Assembly (NCBI GenBank): GCA_947497245.1
Contig: CANMFO010000010.1
Span: forward strand, 20,700 to 84,699
Direction: 5' to 3'
DNA from: an uncultured Flavobacteriaceae bacterium
GTDB lineage: Bacteria; Bacteroidota; Bacteroidia; Flavobacteriales; Flavobacteriaceae
DNA length: 64,000 nucleotides
Shown here: positions 8,389-16,891 of the stretch, piece after piece
How the letters are laid out: every line of letters begins with the position of its first letter
How positions within the stretch are numbered: position 1 is the stretch's first letter
Program-made: the position numbers and the translations under genes
Notes under the pieces: model-generated
Told to the model about the DNA's origin: nothing
The model's input: only the letters and a program-made list of their open reading frames with translations
Databases searched by the model: none

Positions 8389-8445
8389 ATGTTTTCAGCA
8401 AATACAAATACTTGGTGGTGGAACAACTTACGACAACCTTCGTGA
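8389..8445 (+). CDS. trpL: trp leader peptide with three tandem Trp codons
   Basis: An 18-codon frame reading MFSANTNTWWWNNLRQPS and a TGA stop. Three consecutive TGG codons (8413-8421) in so short a frame, placed between a promoter-like box and a terminator upstream of trpE, is the hallmark of a trp attenuation leader peptide. The last codons (8432-8440, GACAACCTT) can pair with the 5' arm of the downstream terminator. A ribosome stalled at the Trp codons leaves these bases free, whereas one that reaches the stop covers them. The gene symbol is used by analogy with other trp leaders; there is no sequence homology to claim. Confidence 0.85.
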   Translation: MFSANTNTWWWNNLRQPS

Positions 8446-8504
8446 GCTGAGCATCATTGTAGTTAAACCATACAAGGCTTGTCATCACGACAGGCCTTTT
8501 TTCT
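8432..8504 (+). promoter_or_regulatory. trp attenuator: terminator and competing antiterminator
   Basis: Terminator: GGCTTGTC (8476-8483) pairs with GACAGGCC (8489-8496; one G-U pair), extended by AA/TT, loop atcac, then TTTTTTCTTTT. Antiterminator: GACAACCTT (8432-8440) pairs with AAGGCTTGTC (8474-8483), with one bulged C, and would break the terminator. The upstream segment lies at the end of the leader peptide frame, which gives the logic of ribosome-controlled attenuation: Trp shortage stalls the ribosome at 8413-8421, antiterminator forms and trpE is transcribed. Confidence 0.8.
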
Positions 8505-8553
8505 TTTCCTTTCCCATTGGGCGGGAAATGGATAAAATTTAAACGATTTAAGA

Positions 8554-9951
8554 ATGGATTACAAATTGACCTCCCATCACAAAAAGATCCTTGCGGATAC
8601 CATTACGCCGGTCAGCGTATACCTGAAGATCAGGGACCGTTTCCCGAACAGTATCCTCTTGGAGAGCAGCGACTACCATGCCAACGACAACAGTTTCTCC
8701 TATATCTGCTGCAATCCGATCGCTTCGATCAAAGTGGAGGACGAAACGGTTCTCCAACAGTTTCCCGATGGCACTTCCAAGGAGATCAATATCGGGCCGG
8801 ACACCGATGTGGTGGAAATCATCCATCAGTTCGGTCAACGGTTCAGTGCAACGGAAAACGATTTTAAATTTATCGACAACGGCCTTTTTGGTTATATGGC
8901 CTATGATGCCGTACGGTATTTTGAAGATGTGCAGATCGGCAAAAAAGACAATTCAATAGCCATTCCGGACATTTATTACGCGGTCTACCAAAATGTGATC
9001 GCGATCAACCATTTCAAGAATGAGGCCTACCTCTTTGCCCATAGTTACGGGTCTGAAAACAACATTCCCGAAATTGAGCAAATCCTTAACGTAAAGAACT
9101 TTGCCTCCTACAATTTTACCAAGGACGGTAAAGCGGATTCAAACCTGGCGGATGAGGAATATAAAGAACACGTCCGTCTCGCCAAAAAGCACTGCCAACG
9201 CGGTGATGTTTTTCAACTGGTCCTGTCCAGGCGTTTTTCCCAAGGTTTTAAGGGCGACGAGTTCAACGTGTACCGTGCCCTGCGATCGGTAAACCCCTCT
9301 CCCTATCTGTTCTATTTCGATTACGGGGATTTTAAGATTTTCGGTAGTTCGCCCGAAGCCCAATTGATAGTCAAGAACGGAAGGGCGGAAATCCATCCCA
9401 TTGCGGGCACCTTTAAACGTACGGGGAACGATGAGCAGGATGCCGTTCTGGCCAAAAAACTGACCGAAGACGACAAGGAGAACAGTGAACACGTGATGTT
9501 GGTCGATCTTGCGCGAAACGATCTAAGTCGCAATGGAAACATGGTTACCGTGGACAACTACCGGGAAGTGCAGTTTTTCTCGCATGTCATCCACCTGGTT
9601 TCCAAGGTCACCGGGCAAAAGAAAAAGAACATTCCCACAATGAAGGTCGTTGCCGACACTTTTCCCGCGGGAACCTTGAGCGGTGCCCCCAAGCACATGG
9701 CCATGCAACTGATCGAAAAATACGAAAAAACAGGTCGTGGATATTATGGGGGGGCCATAGGGTTTATGGATTTCAACGGCAACTTCAACCACGCCATCAT
9801 GATCCGTACCTTCTTGAGCAAGAACCATCAATTGCACTATCAAGCCGGTGCCGGATTGGTCGCAGCCTCGGACCCGGAAGACGAATTGCAGGAAACCTAT
9901 AACAAACTGGGTGCTTTGACCAAAGCGCTTGAAATAGCGGAGACCATTTAG
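8554..9951 (+). CDS. trpE: Anthranilate synthase component I
   Basis: A 465-residue enzyme that makes anthranilate from chorismate using ammonia from TrpG; first committed step of tryptophan synthesis. The LLESS motif (35-39), where tryptophan binds for feedback inhibition, is present. The C-terminal chorismate-binding region is recognisable from GDVFQLVLSRRFSQ, GSSPEAQLIVKNGRAEIHPIAGT and the closing AGAGLVAASDPEDELQET. It is somewhat shorter than proteobacterial TrpE, as usual for the group. It heads the trpEGDCFBA operon, 108 bp after the leader peptide stop, and trpG follows after 2 bp. Regulation is thus likely twofold: attenuation and feedback inhibition. Confidence 0.97.
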   Translation: MDYKLTSHHKKILADTITPVSVYLKIRDRFPNSILLESSDYHANDNSFSYICCNPIASIKVEDETVLQQFPDGTSKEINIGPDTDVVEIIHQFGQRFSATENDFKFIDNGLFGYMAYDAVRYFEDVQIGKKDNSIAIPDIYYAVYQNVIAINHFKNEAYLFAHSYGSENNIPEIEQILNVKNFASYNFTKDGKADSNLADEEYKEHVRLAKKHCQRGDVFQLVLSRRFSQGFKGDEFNVYRALRSVNPSPYLFYFDYGDFKIFGSSPEAQLIVKNGRAEIHPIAGTFKRTGNDEQDAVLAKKLTEDDKENSEHVMLVDLARNDLSRNGNMVTVDNYREVQFFSHVIHLVSKVTGQKKKNIPTMKVVADTFPAGTLSGAPKHMAMQLIEKYEKTGRGYYGGAIGFMDFNGNFNHAIMIRTFLSKNHQLHYQAGAGLVAASDPEDELQETYNKLGALTKALEIAETI

Positions 9952-9953
9952 AG

Positions 9954-10517
9954 ATGAAGAAAATATTAGTCATTGACAACTACGATAGTTTTACCTACAA
10001 CCTGGTACACTACCTGGAGGATCTGGATTGTTCGGTTACCGTAAAACGAAACGACCAACTGGACCTCGGGGAAGTGGCCGCATTCGAGAAAATCGTTTTG
10101 TCCCCGGGTCCGGGAATACCGGACGAGGCGGGATTGTTAAAACAGATCATCGCCACCTATGCCCCTACCAAAAGTATTTTTGGGGTGTGCTTGGGGCAAC
10201 AGGCCATTGCCGAGGTATTTGGGGGCGAACTGATCAACCTGGACCAGGTGTACCACGGGATTGCCACTACGATCAAGATCACCAAAGATGACCGACTGTT
10301 CAACGACATGCCCAGCAAGATTCAAGTGGGGCGCTACCACTCCTGGGTCGTTGATCCGGACATGCCCGAGGTGTTGGAAACCACCTCGATCGATGAAAAC
10401 GGTCAGGTCATGTCCCTCCGCCATAAGGAATACGATGTCCGCGCGGTACAATTCCATCCGGAATCGGTGTTGACACCCGAAGGAAAAAAAATACTTGAAA
10501 ACTGGTTAGAAAAATGA
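9954..10517 (+). CDS. trpG: Anthranilate synthase component II (glutamine amidotransferase)
   Basis: A 187-residue class I glutamine amidotransferase that supplies ammonia to TrpE. The nucleophile Cys79 sits in GVCLGQQ and the catalytic His in QFHPES near the C-terminus; the oxyanion motif SPGPGIPDEAG (50-60) is intact. It starts 2 bp after trpE and its stop overlaps the trpD start by 4 bp (ATGA). PabA of folate synthesis is almost identical in kind and some bacteria share one protein for both; the position inside the trp operon supports trpG, though dual use cannot be excluded. Confidence 0.95.
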   Translation: MKKILVIDNYDSFTYNLVHYLEDLDCSVTVKRNDQLDLGEVAAFEKIVLSPGPGIPDEAGLLKQIIATYAPTKSIFGVCLGQQAIAEVFGGELINLDQVYHGIATTIKITKDDRLFNDMPSKIQVGRYHSWVVDPDMPEVLETTSIDENGQVMSLRHKEYDVRAVQFHPESVLTPEGKKILENWLEK

Positions 10518-11506
10518 AAGACACACTTAACAGATTGATCAATCACGATATTCTCTCCAAAGCGGATGCCAAACAAATTCTGGTCAACATTGCCAAAGGG
10601 GATTACAATACGAGCCAGATCGCTGCATTCCTGACCGTATATATGATGCGCAGCATAACCATTGAGGAGCTGGAAGGTTTCCGTGATGCCTTACTGGAAC
10701 TCTGCCTGGCCATTGATCTAGCGGCCTACGAACCGATTGATCTGTGTGGCACGGGAGGCGACGGCAAGGACACCTTCAATATTTCCACTTTGGCCTCTTT
10801 TGTAACGGCCGGGGCGGGTGTAAAGGTGACCAAACACGGTAACTATGGGGTTTCCTCCAAATGCGGCAGTAGCAATGTCATGGAATTCCTGGGGGTGAAG
10901 TTCAGCAATGAAGCGGGGTTTTTGGAAAAATCCATCGACGAGGCCGGAATCTGTGTATTGCATGCGCCGCTTTTCCATCCAGCCATGAAAAATGTGGCGC
11001 CCATCCGTAGGGAGTTGGGGGTAAAGACCTTTTTTAACATGCTGGGGCCCATGGTAAACCCAGCTTTTCCCCAAAATCAGATGGTAGGGGTCTTCAATCT
11101 GGAATTGGCCCGGATGTATGGATACCTCTATCAGAATACGGACAAAAAGTTCACCGTGTTGCACGCCCTTGATGGATACGATGAAATCTCCCTGACCGGC
11201 AATACCAAGACTATTTCCAACGATACCGAAGGGATGTTGCGACCGGAGGATTTTGGTGTAAGGGCCATAGCACAATCCGAAATTGTAGGCGGGGAAAGTA
11301 TAGAGGGTTCGGCCCAGATCTTCATGGATGTGCTGCAGGGCCACGGCACGGAAGCACAGAACAACGTTGTCTGTGCCAACGCAGGTGTGGCGATAGCCAC
11401 GGCCAAAAATATTGGTCCGAGAGAAGGGTTCGAACTGGCAAAGGAATCGCTCTTGGGCGGAAAAGGCCTGGCCGCCCTTAAAAAATTACAAGAGTTAAGT
11501 ACCTAA
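10514..11506 (+). CDS. trpD: Anthranilate phosphoribosyltransferase
   Basis: A 330-residue enzyme that joins anthranilate and PRPP. The PRPP-binding GTGGDG (79-84), the KHGNYGVSSKCGSSN anthranilate loop (107-121) and the later RRELGVKTFFNMLGPMVNP motif are all present. Length is normal for the family. It overlaps trpG by 4 bp and trpC by 1 bp, so the three are surely co-transcribed and probably translationally coupled. Confidence 0.97.
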   Translation: MKDTLNRLINHDILSKADAKQILVNIAKGDYNTSQIAAFLTVYMMRSITIEELEGFRDALLELCLAIDLAAYEPIDLCGTGGDGKDTFNISTLASFVTAGAGVKVTKHGNYGVSSKCGSSNVMEFLGVKFSNEAGFLEKSIDEAGICVLHAPLFHPAMKNVAPIRRELGVKTFFNMLGPMVNPAFPQNQMVGVFNLELARMYGYLYQNTDKKFTVLHALDGYDEISLTGNTKTISNDTEGMLRPEDFGVRAIAQSEIVGGESIEGSAQIFMDVLQGHGTEAQNNVVCANAGVAIATAKNIGPREGFELAKESLLGGKGLAALKKLQELST

Positions 11507-12288
11507 TGGATATTCTTGAAAAAATTGTACGGGATAAACGCAGGGAAGTAGCTTTGAAAAAGTCCCTGATTCCGGTCTCCCAATTGGAAGGCTCGGTTCT
11601 TTTTGCCCGTGAGGGAGTTTCAATGGCCCGGACATTGCGCACCAGCCGTACCGGGGTCATTGCCGAGCACAAACGTCGGTCGCCCTCCAAATCGGTGATC
11701 AATCAAAGTCTGAACGTGGCGGATGTCGCACAGGGCTATGAACTCGCGGGGGTTTGTGGGATGTCGGTCCTGACCGACGGAAAGTACTTTGGTGGCTCCC
11801 TGGACGACCTCATGCACGCGAGGGCCGCAGTGCAAATACCCCTGTTACGCAAAGAATTCATGATCGACGAATACCAGATACTGGAAGCCAAGGCATATGG
11901 GGCGGATGCCATACTGCTGATCGCCGCCATCCTGACGCCATCGGAAATCAAGATTTTTTCAGAGCTCGCCAAGAGCATCGGATTGGATGTACTGTTGGAA
12001 GTGCACAATGAGGAGGAACTGCGCAAATCGATCATGCCAAGTTTGGATATGCTCGGGGTGAACAACAGAAATTTGAAGACCTTTGACGTCAGTCTGGACA
12101 TAAGCAAATCGCTCTCCCGACAAATCCCGGACGATTTTGTAAAAGTATCCGAGAGCGGTATCAGCTCGGTAGGTGCGATACGCGATCTAAGGCAATACGG
12201 GTATCAGGGCTTTTTGATAGGGGAGAATTTCATGAAGACCGATGATCCTGGGGCAAACGCCCTTGATTTTATCAAAGCACTAAGCTAA
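11506..12288 (+). CDS. trpC: Indole-3-glycerol phosphate synthase
   Basis: A 260-residue TIM-barrel enzyme that closes the indole ring. Signatures seen: EHKRRSPSK (54-62) with the catalytic lysine, LLRKEFMIDEYQILEAKAYGADAILLI and GVNNRNLKTF. Here trpC and trpF are separate genes, not the fused form of enterobacteria. The start codon overlaps the trpD stop (TAATG). Confidence 0.97.
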   Translation: MDILEKIVRDKRREVALKKSLIPVSQLEGSVLFAREGVSMARTLRTSRTGVIAEHKRRSPSKSVINQSLNVADVAQGYELAGVCGMSVLTDGKYFGGSLDDLMHARAAVQIPLLRKEFMIDEYQILEAKAYGADAILLIAAILTPSEIKIFSELAKSIGLDVLLEVHNEEELRKSIMPSLDMLGVNNRNLKTFDVSLDISKSLSRQIPDDFVKVSESGISSVGAIRDLRQYGYQGFLIGENFMKTDDPGANALDFIKALS

Positions 12289-12318
12289 AACGGCACAATA
12301 GGAAAAGGCATTTCACAA

Positions 12319-13020
12319 ATGGACCACGACTATACGAACAAAGCGGAAAAACCCACGACTTGGGAGCATAAAAAGCTCAAGTTCAAGGTCTGCGGTATGA
12401 ATCGTAATACTTCGGAGGTGGCCAATTTAAAGCCCGACTATCTGGGTTTTATCTTTTGGGGACCGTCCAAGCGCAAGCTTACCGAACCGATACCCGATAT
12501 TCCGCACAGCATCAAAAAAGTGGGGGTCTTTGTGGATGCCAGCGTGGAGGAAATCATCGAAAAAATCAAAACCCATCAGCTATTGGCCGTTCAATTGCAC
12601 GGACAGGAAACTGCAGCATTCTGCAAGCAATTGATAGCCAGTTCCGAAAAGGCCGGCGGGCGACGCCCCATCATCATAAAAGTTTTCTCCATTGCCGCGG
12701 ATTTCAATTTTGATGCCCTCTCCCCATATGAAGACGTCAGCGATTTCTATCTATTCGATACAAAAGGCAAACTTCCGGGAGGTAACGGGTTCGCCTTTGA
12801 CTGGAAGGTATTGGAAAAATACCCCGCTACCAAACCCTATTTTTTGAGCGGTGGGATCGGCCTGGAAGAAATACAGTCCATAAAGGAATTCCTAAAACGC
12901 CCGGAATCCAGGTACTGCCACGCCATTGATGTAAACAGCAGATTCGAGCTGGCACCCGGGTTGAAAGATATAGACCGTCTGGAAGAATTCAAAAGAAGCA
13001 TGGCACAAAGCAATTACTGA
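12319..13020 (+). CDS. trpF: Phosphoribosylanthranilate isomerase
   Basis: A 233-residue TIM-barrel isomerase. The catalytic Cys25 lies in FKVCGM, the substrate-phosphate loop is DTKGKLPGGNGFAFDW, and the catalytic aspartate lies in AIDVNSRFE near the C-terminus. The first 20 residues before KLKFKVCGM are poorly conserved in kind, so a later start is possible, but no better ATG is available before the catalytic motif. It sits 30 bp after trpC and 18 bp before the trpB ATG. Confidence 0.93.
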   Translation: MDHDYTNKAEKPTTWEHKKLKFKVCGMNRNTSEVANLKPDYLGFIFWGPSKRKLTEPIPDIPHSIKKVGVFVDASVEEIIEKIKTHQLLAVQLHGQETAAFCKQLIASSEKAGGRRPIIIKVFSIAADFNFDALSPYEDVSDFYLFDTKGKLPGGNGFAFDWKVLEKYPATKPYFLSGGIGLEEIQSIKEFLKRPESRYCHAIDVNSRFELAPGLKDIDRLEEFKRSMAQSNY

Positions 13021-13038
13021 TTATTGATTACGAAAAAT

Positions 13039-14220
13039 ATGACATACCACGCGGACGAAAAAGGCTATTACGGCGAATTTGGGGGAGCCTTTATTCCGGA
13101 AATGCTCTACCCCAATACCGAAGAACTTCGGCAGAACTATATCCGTATCATGCAGGACCCTTCCTTTGGGAAAGAGTTCGACCAACTGCTCAAGGATTAT
13201 GTGGGTCGTCCCACCCCGCTCTATTTTGCGGAACGCCTATCGGGGAAGTTCAATACCAAAATCTATTTGAAACGGGAGGACCTGTGCCACACCGGTGCGC
13301 ACAAGGTCAACAATACGATTGGGCAGATCCTGATGGCGAAGAAATTGGGCAAAAATCGGATCATTGCGGAAACCGGTGCCGGACAGCACGGAGTGGCGAC
13401 CGCTACGGTATGCGCACTGATGGGTATAGAATGTGTGGTGTATATGGGCGAAATCGATATTGCCCGACAGGCTCCCAATGTGGCCCGTATGAAGATGCTC
13501 GGCGCCGAGGTCAGGCCTGCGCTCTCGGGTAGTCGGACACTGAAGGATGCCACTAACGAGGCCATTCGCGATTGGATCAACAATCCTGTCGACACGCATT
13601 ACATCATTGGTTCCGTGGTAGGACCCCACCCCTATCCCGATATGGTAGCCCGCTTCCAATCGGTCATCTCGAAAGAGATCCGGTGGCAACTAATGGAAAA
13701 AGAGGGGCGGGAAAACCCGGATTATATCGTTGCCTGCGTAGGGGGCGGCAGCAATGCGGCGGGCGCCTACTACCATTATCTGGACAATGGCGATGTGGGC
13801 ATCATAGCTGTGGAAGCCGCGGGAAAAGGAGTCCATTCAGGCGAAAGTGCGGCAACTTCCGCTCTGGGAAAAGTGGGTATCATCCACGGCAGCAAAACCC
13901 TTTTGATGCAGACACCGGACGGACAGATTACCGAACCCTACTCGATTTCCGCGGGATTGGACTATCCCGGTGTTGGGCCCATGCACTCCCATTTGTTCAA
14001 ATCGGGCCGGGGCGAGTTCATATCCATTACGGACGATGAGGCCATGGCCGCAGGCTTGATGGTTTCGAAATTGGAGGGCATCATCCCCGCCATCGAAACC
14101 TCACATGCCTTTGCCATTTTAGAGCATAGGCCGTTTAGGTCCGAAGACGTGGTGGTAATCAACCTTTCCGGTCGCGGGGACAAGGATCTGAGCACCTATA
14201 TTGATCATTTCAAGTTATAA
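13039..14220 (+). CDS. trpB: Tryptophan synthase beta chain
   Basis: A 393-residue PLP enzyme that joins indole and serine. The PLP lysine Lys89 is in HTGAHKVNN and the phosphate-binding GGGSNA is present, as is the N-terminal [13 protein letters not shown] use ATG 13039, giving the usual N-terminus; an in-frame TTG at 13024 would add five residues. It forms the alpha2-beta2 complex with the product of trpA, 2 bp downstream. Confidence 0.97.
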   Translation: MTYHADEKGYYGEFGGAFIPEMLYPNTEELRQNYIRIMQDPSFGKEFDQLLKDYVGRPTPLYFAERLSGKFNTKIYLKREDLCHTGAHKVNNTIGQILMAKKLGKNRIIAETGAGQHGVATATVCALMGIECVVYMGEIDIARQAPNVARMKMLGAEVRPALSGSRTLKDATNEAIRDWINNPVDTHYIIGSVVGPHPYPDMVARFQSVISKEIRWQLMEKEGRENPDYIVACVGGGSNAAGAYYHYLDNGDVGIIAVEAAGKGVHSGESAATSALGKVGIIHGSKTLLMQTPDGQITEPYSISAGLDYPGVGPMHSHLFKSGRGEFISITDDEAMAAGLMVSKLEGIIPAIETSHAFAILEHRPFRSEDVVVINLSGRGDKDLSTYIDHFKL

Positions 14221-14222
14221 GT

Positions 14223-14996
14223 ATGGCATTCATGAACAGGATCAACAAAAAATTACAGGAAGACAGGAAACTGCTCTCCATCTATTTTACGGCTGGATAT
14301 CCATCACTGGACGATACCTCGCGCATTATCCAAGAATTGGAAGAAAACGGCGTGGATATGATCGAAATAGGAATGCCCTTCAGCGATCCCCTGGCAGATG
14401 GGCCTACCATACAGCAAAGTTCCACGGCGGCCCTTCAAAACGGGATGACCACGGCGCTTCTTTTTGAGCAGCTGAAGGACATACGAAAATCCGTGTCCAT
14501 ACCCCTGATCCTTATGGGGTATTTCAATCCCATGTTCCAGTACGGAGTGGAAGCCTTCTGCAAAAAGTGTCAGGAAATTGGGATTGATGGCATCATTGTC
14601 CCCGATCTTCCGTTGGACGTTTTCAAGGATGATTATGAAGCCACCTTCAAAAAATACGGATTGGTCAATGTGTTTTTGATCACTCCCCAGACCAGTGAAG
14701 AGCGCATCCGGCAGATTGATGCCACCTCCGACGCCTTTGTTTACATGGTCAGTTCGGCAAGTGTTACCGGATCCAAGGAAGGCTTTGGAAACATCCAGAC
14801 GGATTACTTTGAACGGATCGCGTCCATGGGGCTAAAAAACCCACAGATCGTGGGCTTCGGCATTAGCAACGCGACCACTTTTCAAGCGGCTACCAAGAAC
14901 GCCAAAGGGGCCATCATCGGTTCCGCGTTTATCAAACACCTCGCCCGAAACGGGGTGGATGCCATTGGGGAGTTTGTAAAAAGCATCCGGGCGTAA
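14223..14996 (+). CDS. trpA: Tryptophan synthase alpha chain
   Basis: A 257-residue TIM-barrel protein that releases indole from indole-3-glycerol phosphate. The stretch EIGMPFSDPLADGP holds catalytic Glu48 and Asp59, and the later loop SSASVTGSKEG is the flexible phosphate lid. ATG 14223 is used; MNRINKKL nine bases later is an equally plausible start. It ends in TAATG, overlapping the small membrane gene by 1 bp. Confidence 0.96.
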   Translation: MAFMNRINKKLQEDRKLLSIYFTAGYPSLDDTSRIIQELEENGVDMIEIGMPFSDPLADGPTIQQSSTAALQNGMTTALLFEQLKDIRKSVSIPLILMGYFNPMFQYGVEAFCKKCQEIGIDGIIVPDLPLDVFKDDYEATFKKYGLVNVFLITPQTSEERIRQIDATSDAFVYMVSSASVTGSKEGFGNIQTDYFERIASMGLKNPQIVGFGISNATTFQAATKNAKGAIIGSAFIKHLARNGVDAIGEFVKSIRA

Positions 14997-15226
14997 TGGC
15001 CAATTTACCCAACAACTGGAAAATCGTGGTTCTTTTGTCCCTCAGCCTGGGTCTGGCCCCTTTTTTTCCGGAACCCCATCTCTGGGGGAAAATCAAATGG
15101 GTCGCCGGGGGGGCGGTTGATATGGCGATCAAAGATTGGTTCGATCTGTTCTTGCATGGATTTCCCTTCGTGCTTTTGATCCGATTGGGGGTTTTGGGAC
15201 TGTTGCGGGGCATCAAAAAGAATTGA
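14996..15226 (+). CDS. Small two-helix membrane protein at end of trp operon
   Basis: A 76-residue protein with two hydrophobic segments (about 8-24 and 53-71) and a conserved-looking PEPHLWGKIKWVAGGAVDM between them. Its ATG overlaps the trpA stop, so it is translated from the trp mRNA. I recall similar short proteins elsewhere in flavobacteria without known function; I do not assign one. Being the last gene of the operon it could be a passenger. Confidence 0.7.
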   Translation: MANLPNNWKIVVLLSLSLGLAPFFPEPHLWGKIKWVAGGAVDMAIKDWFDLFLHGFPFVLLIRLGVLGLLRGIKKN

Positions 15227-15252
15227 AGGAACATTCTGCCCTTTCGTCCAAG

Positions 15253-15280
15253 TTGTTTACAGCTATTATCCTTACATTTA
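15253..15280 (+). promoter_or_regulatory. Candidate promoter for M20 peptidase gene
   Basis: TTG (15253-15255), 17-bp spacer and TACATTTA (15273-15280), one base off TAnnTTTG; 27 bp from there to the ATG at 15307. Confidence 0.4.
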
Positions 15281-15306
15281 ATCTCTCGGAAACAATCCCG
15301 ACCAGC

Positions 15307-16806
15307 ATGAGAAAACTTGTACCGTTATTGACAATTTTTGTCAATTTTTTTGCCTTGGCCCAAGAAGATTCCCAGCTCAAATCCCAAGTACGCCATAGCA
15401 TCGATGAACTGCGCGAGTTCGTGTCCATTCCCAATGATGCCCTGGAGCATGCCGATATCAACAGAAACCTGAGTTGGTTGACCAAAAAATTCAACGACAG
15501 GGGGTTTAATTCCTCTGTCCTCCCCACGGAAGGGGAATCCCTTTTTTTTGCGGCCCTTCCCATGGACGATACTAAACCCACCATCCTATTTTACATGCAT
15601 TTGGACGGGCAGGCGGTCGATCCTTCAAAATGGGATCAGCCCAATCCGTACAACATTGTGCTGAAATCGAAAAATGGTGATGGCTGGAAAACCCGTACTT
15701 TCGACGAACTGGCAACCGATATCAACTATGACTGGCGCCTTTTCGGGCGGTCCACATCCGATGACAAAGGGCCCATCGTCATGTTTCTGAACAGCATCGA
15801 CCTTTTGAAAAAAAACGGGATCGAAATCCCCTTCAACGTAAAAGTGATCTTGGACAGTGAGGAGGAAAAAGGCAGTACCCCCTTGCCCAAGGCGGTCAAG
15901 GAATACCGCGAACTGTTGGAAGCCGATTTTTTGGTCATCAACGACGGACCGGTGCATCCTTCACAAAAACCTACGGTGGTCTATGGCTGCAGGGGCATTA
16001 CTACCCTGTCGCTCACCACCTACGGACCTATAAGGCCCCAGCACAGTGGCCACTATGGGAACTATGCGCCAAATCCGGGGTTTCAATTGGCACAGGCCTT
16101 GGCAGGTATGAAGGATGCGGATGGAAGGGTATTGATCGAAGGCTACTACGATGGTATTTCCCTGGACGATGCCTCCATGGCCGTTCTTAAAAACGTGCCC
16201 GATGACCGGGAAGCCATCCATGCGGACCTTGGGGTAAAAACTCCTGAAAAAGTGGGCGGGTTTTACCAGGAAGCACTCCAATACCCATCGCTGAACATTC
16301 GAGGGTTGGGCTCCGGATGGATAGGGGAAAAAGCACGGACCATTGTTCCGGAAAGCGCCACGGCCGAAATCGATCTTCGGCTGGTACCCGAGACCGACGG
16401 TACCCGATTGAAGCAATTGGTCAAAAACCACATAGAACAACAGGGATTTTATATCATGGACAGTATACCTACCAGGGCGCAACGGATGGCGCACGACAAG
16501 GTCATGACCATTATCGAAGGGACCGTGACCAACGCCTTCCGAACCGATTTGGACGACACCTACGGCAATTTTCTTGTAAAAACCCTGAACGCCACCTTTG
16601 GAGAAGAAGTGGTACAGATCCGTACCATGGGCGGCACCGTACCGATCGCCCCTTTCATAAATGAGCTGAAGATTCCGGCTTTTATCGTTCCCATGGTAAA
16701 TCCTGACAACAACCAGCACAGCCCCAATGAAAACCTGAGGATCGGACAGATCGCCTATGGCATTCGCGCGTTTTATGGAATTTTGGGTTCAAATACCATC
16801 AAATAG
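15307..16806 (+). CDS. Secreted M20 family metallopeptidase
   Basis: A 499-residue exported peptidase. The signal peptide MRKLVPLLTIFVNFFALAQ fixes the start at ATG 15307. Zinc-binding residues of the M20 fold are visible in MHLDGQAVDP, STSDDKGP (bridging Asp) and DSEEEKGST (catalytic Glu-Glu pair); the lid domain with GLGSGWIGEKARTIVPESATAEIDLR and the closing MGGTVPIAPFINEL are also present. Members of this subgroup are di- or aminopeptidases or carboxypeptidases; substrate is not determinable. A probable promoter lies 27 bp upstream, so it is likely independent of the trp operon. Confidence 0.9.
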   Translation: MRKLVPLLTIFVNFFALAQEDSQLKSQVRHSIDELREFVSIPNDALEHADINRNLSWLTKKFNDRGFNSSVLPTEGESLFFAALPMDDTKPTILFYMHLDGQAVDPSKWDQPNPYNIVLKSKNGDGWKTRTFDELATDINYDWRLFGRSTSDDKGPIVMFLNSIDLLKKNGIEIPFNVKVILDSEEEKGSTPLPKAVKEYRELLEADFLVINDGPVHPSQKPTVVYGCRGITTLSLTTYGPIRPQHSGHYGNYAPNPGFQLAQALAGMKDADGRVLIEGYYDGISLDDASMAVLKNVPDDREAIHADLGVKTPEKVGGFYQEALQYPSLNIRGLGSGWIGEKARTIVPESATAEIDLRLVPETDGTRLKQLVKNHIEQQGFYIMDSIPTRAQRMAHDKVMTIIEGTVTNAFRTDLDDTYGNFLVKTLNATFGEEVVQIRTMGGTVPIAPFINELKIPAFIVPMVNPDNNQHSPNENLRIGQIAYGIRAFYGILGSNTIK

Positions 16807-16891
16807 TACTATGTGTACATTCTTTACGTTTTATTAGGGTACACTATTGAAGTCTTTGGCATCTTTTTCCCAGGGACGAACCCTTATCCAA

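Noticed and set aside
10718..11344. 208-codon minus-strand frame inside trpD
   Set aside because: Antisense to the well-conserved trpD; typical shadow.
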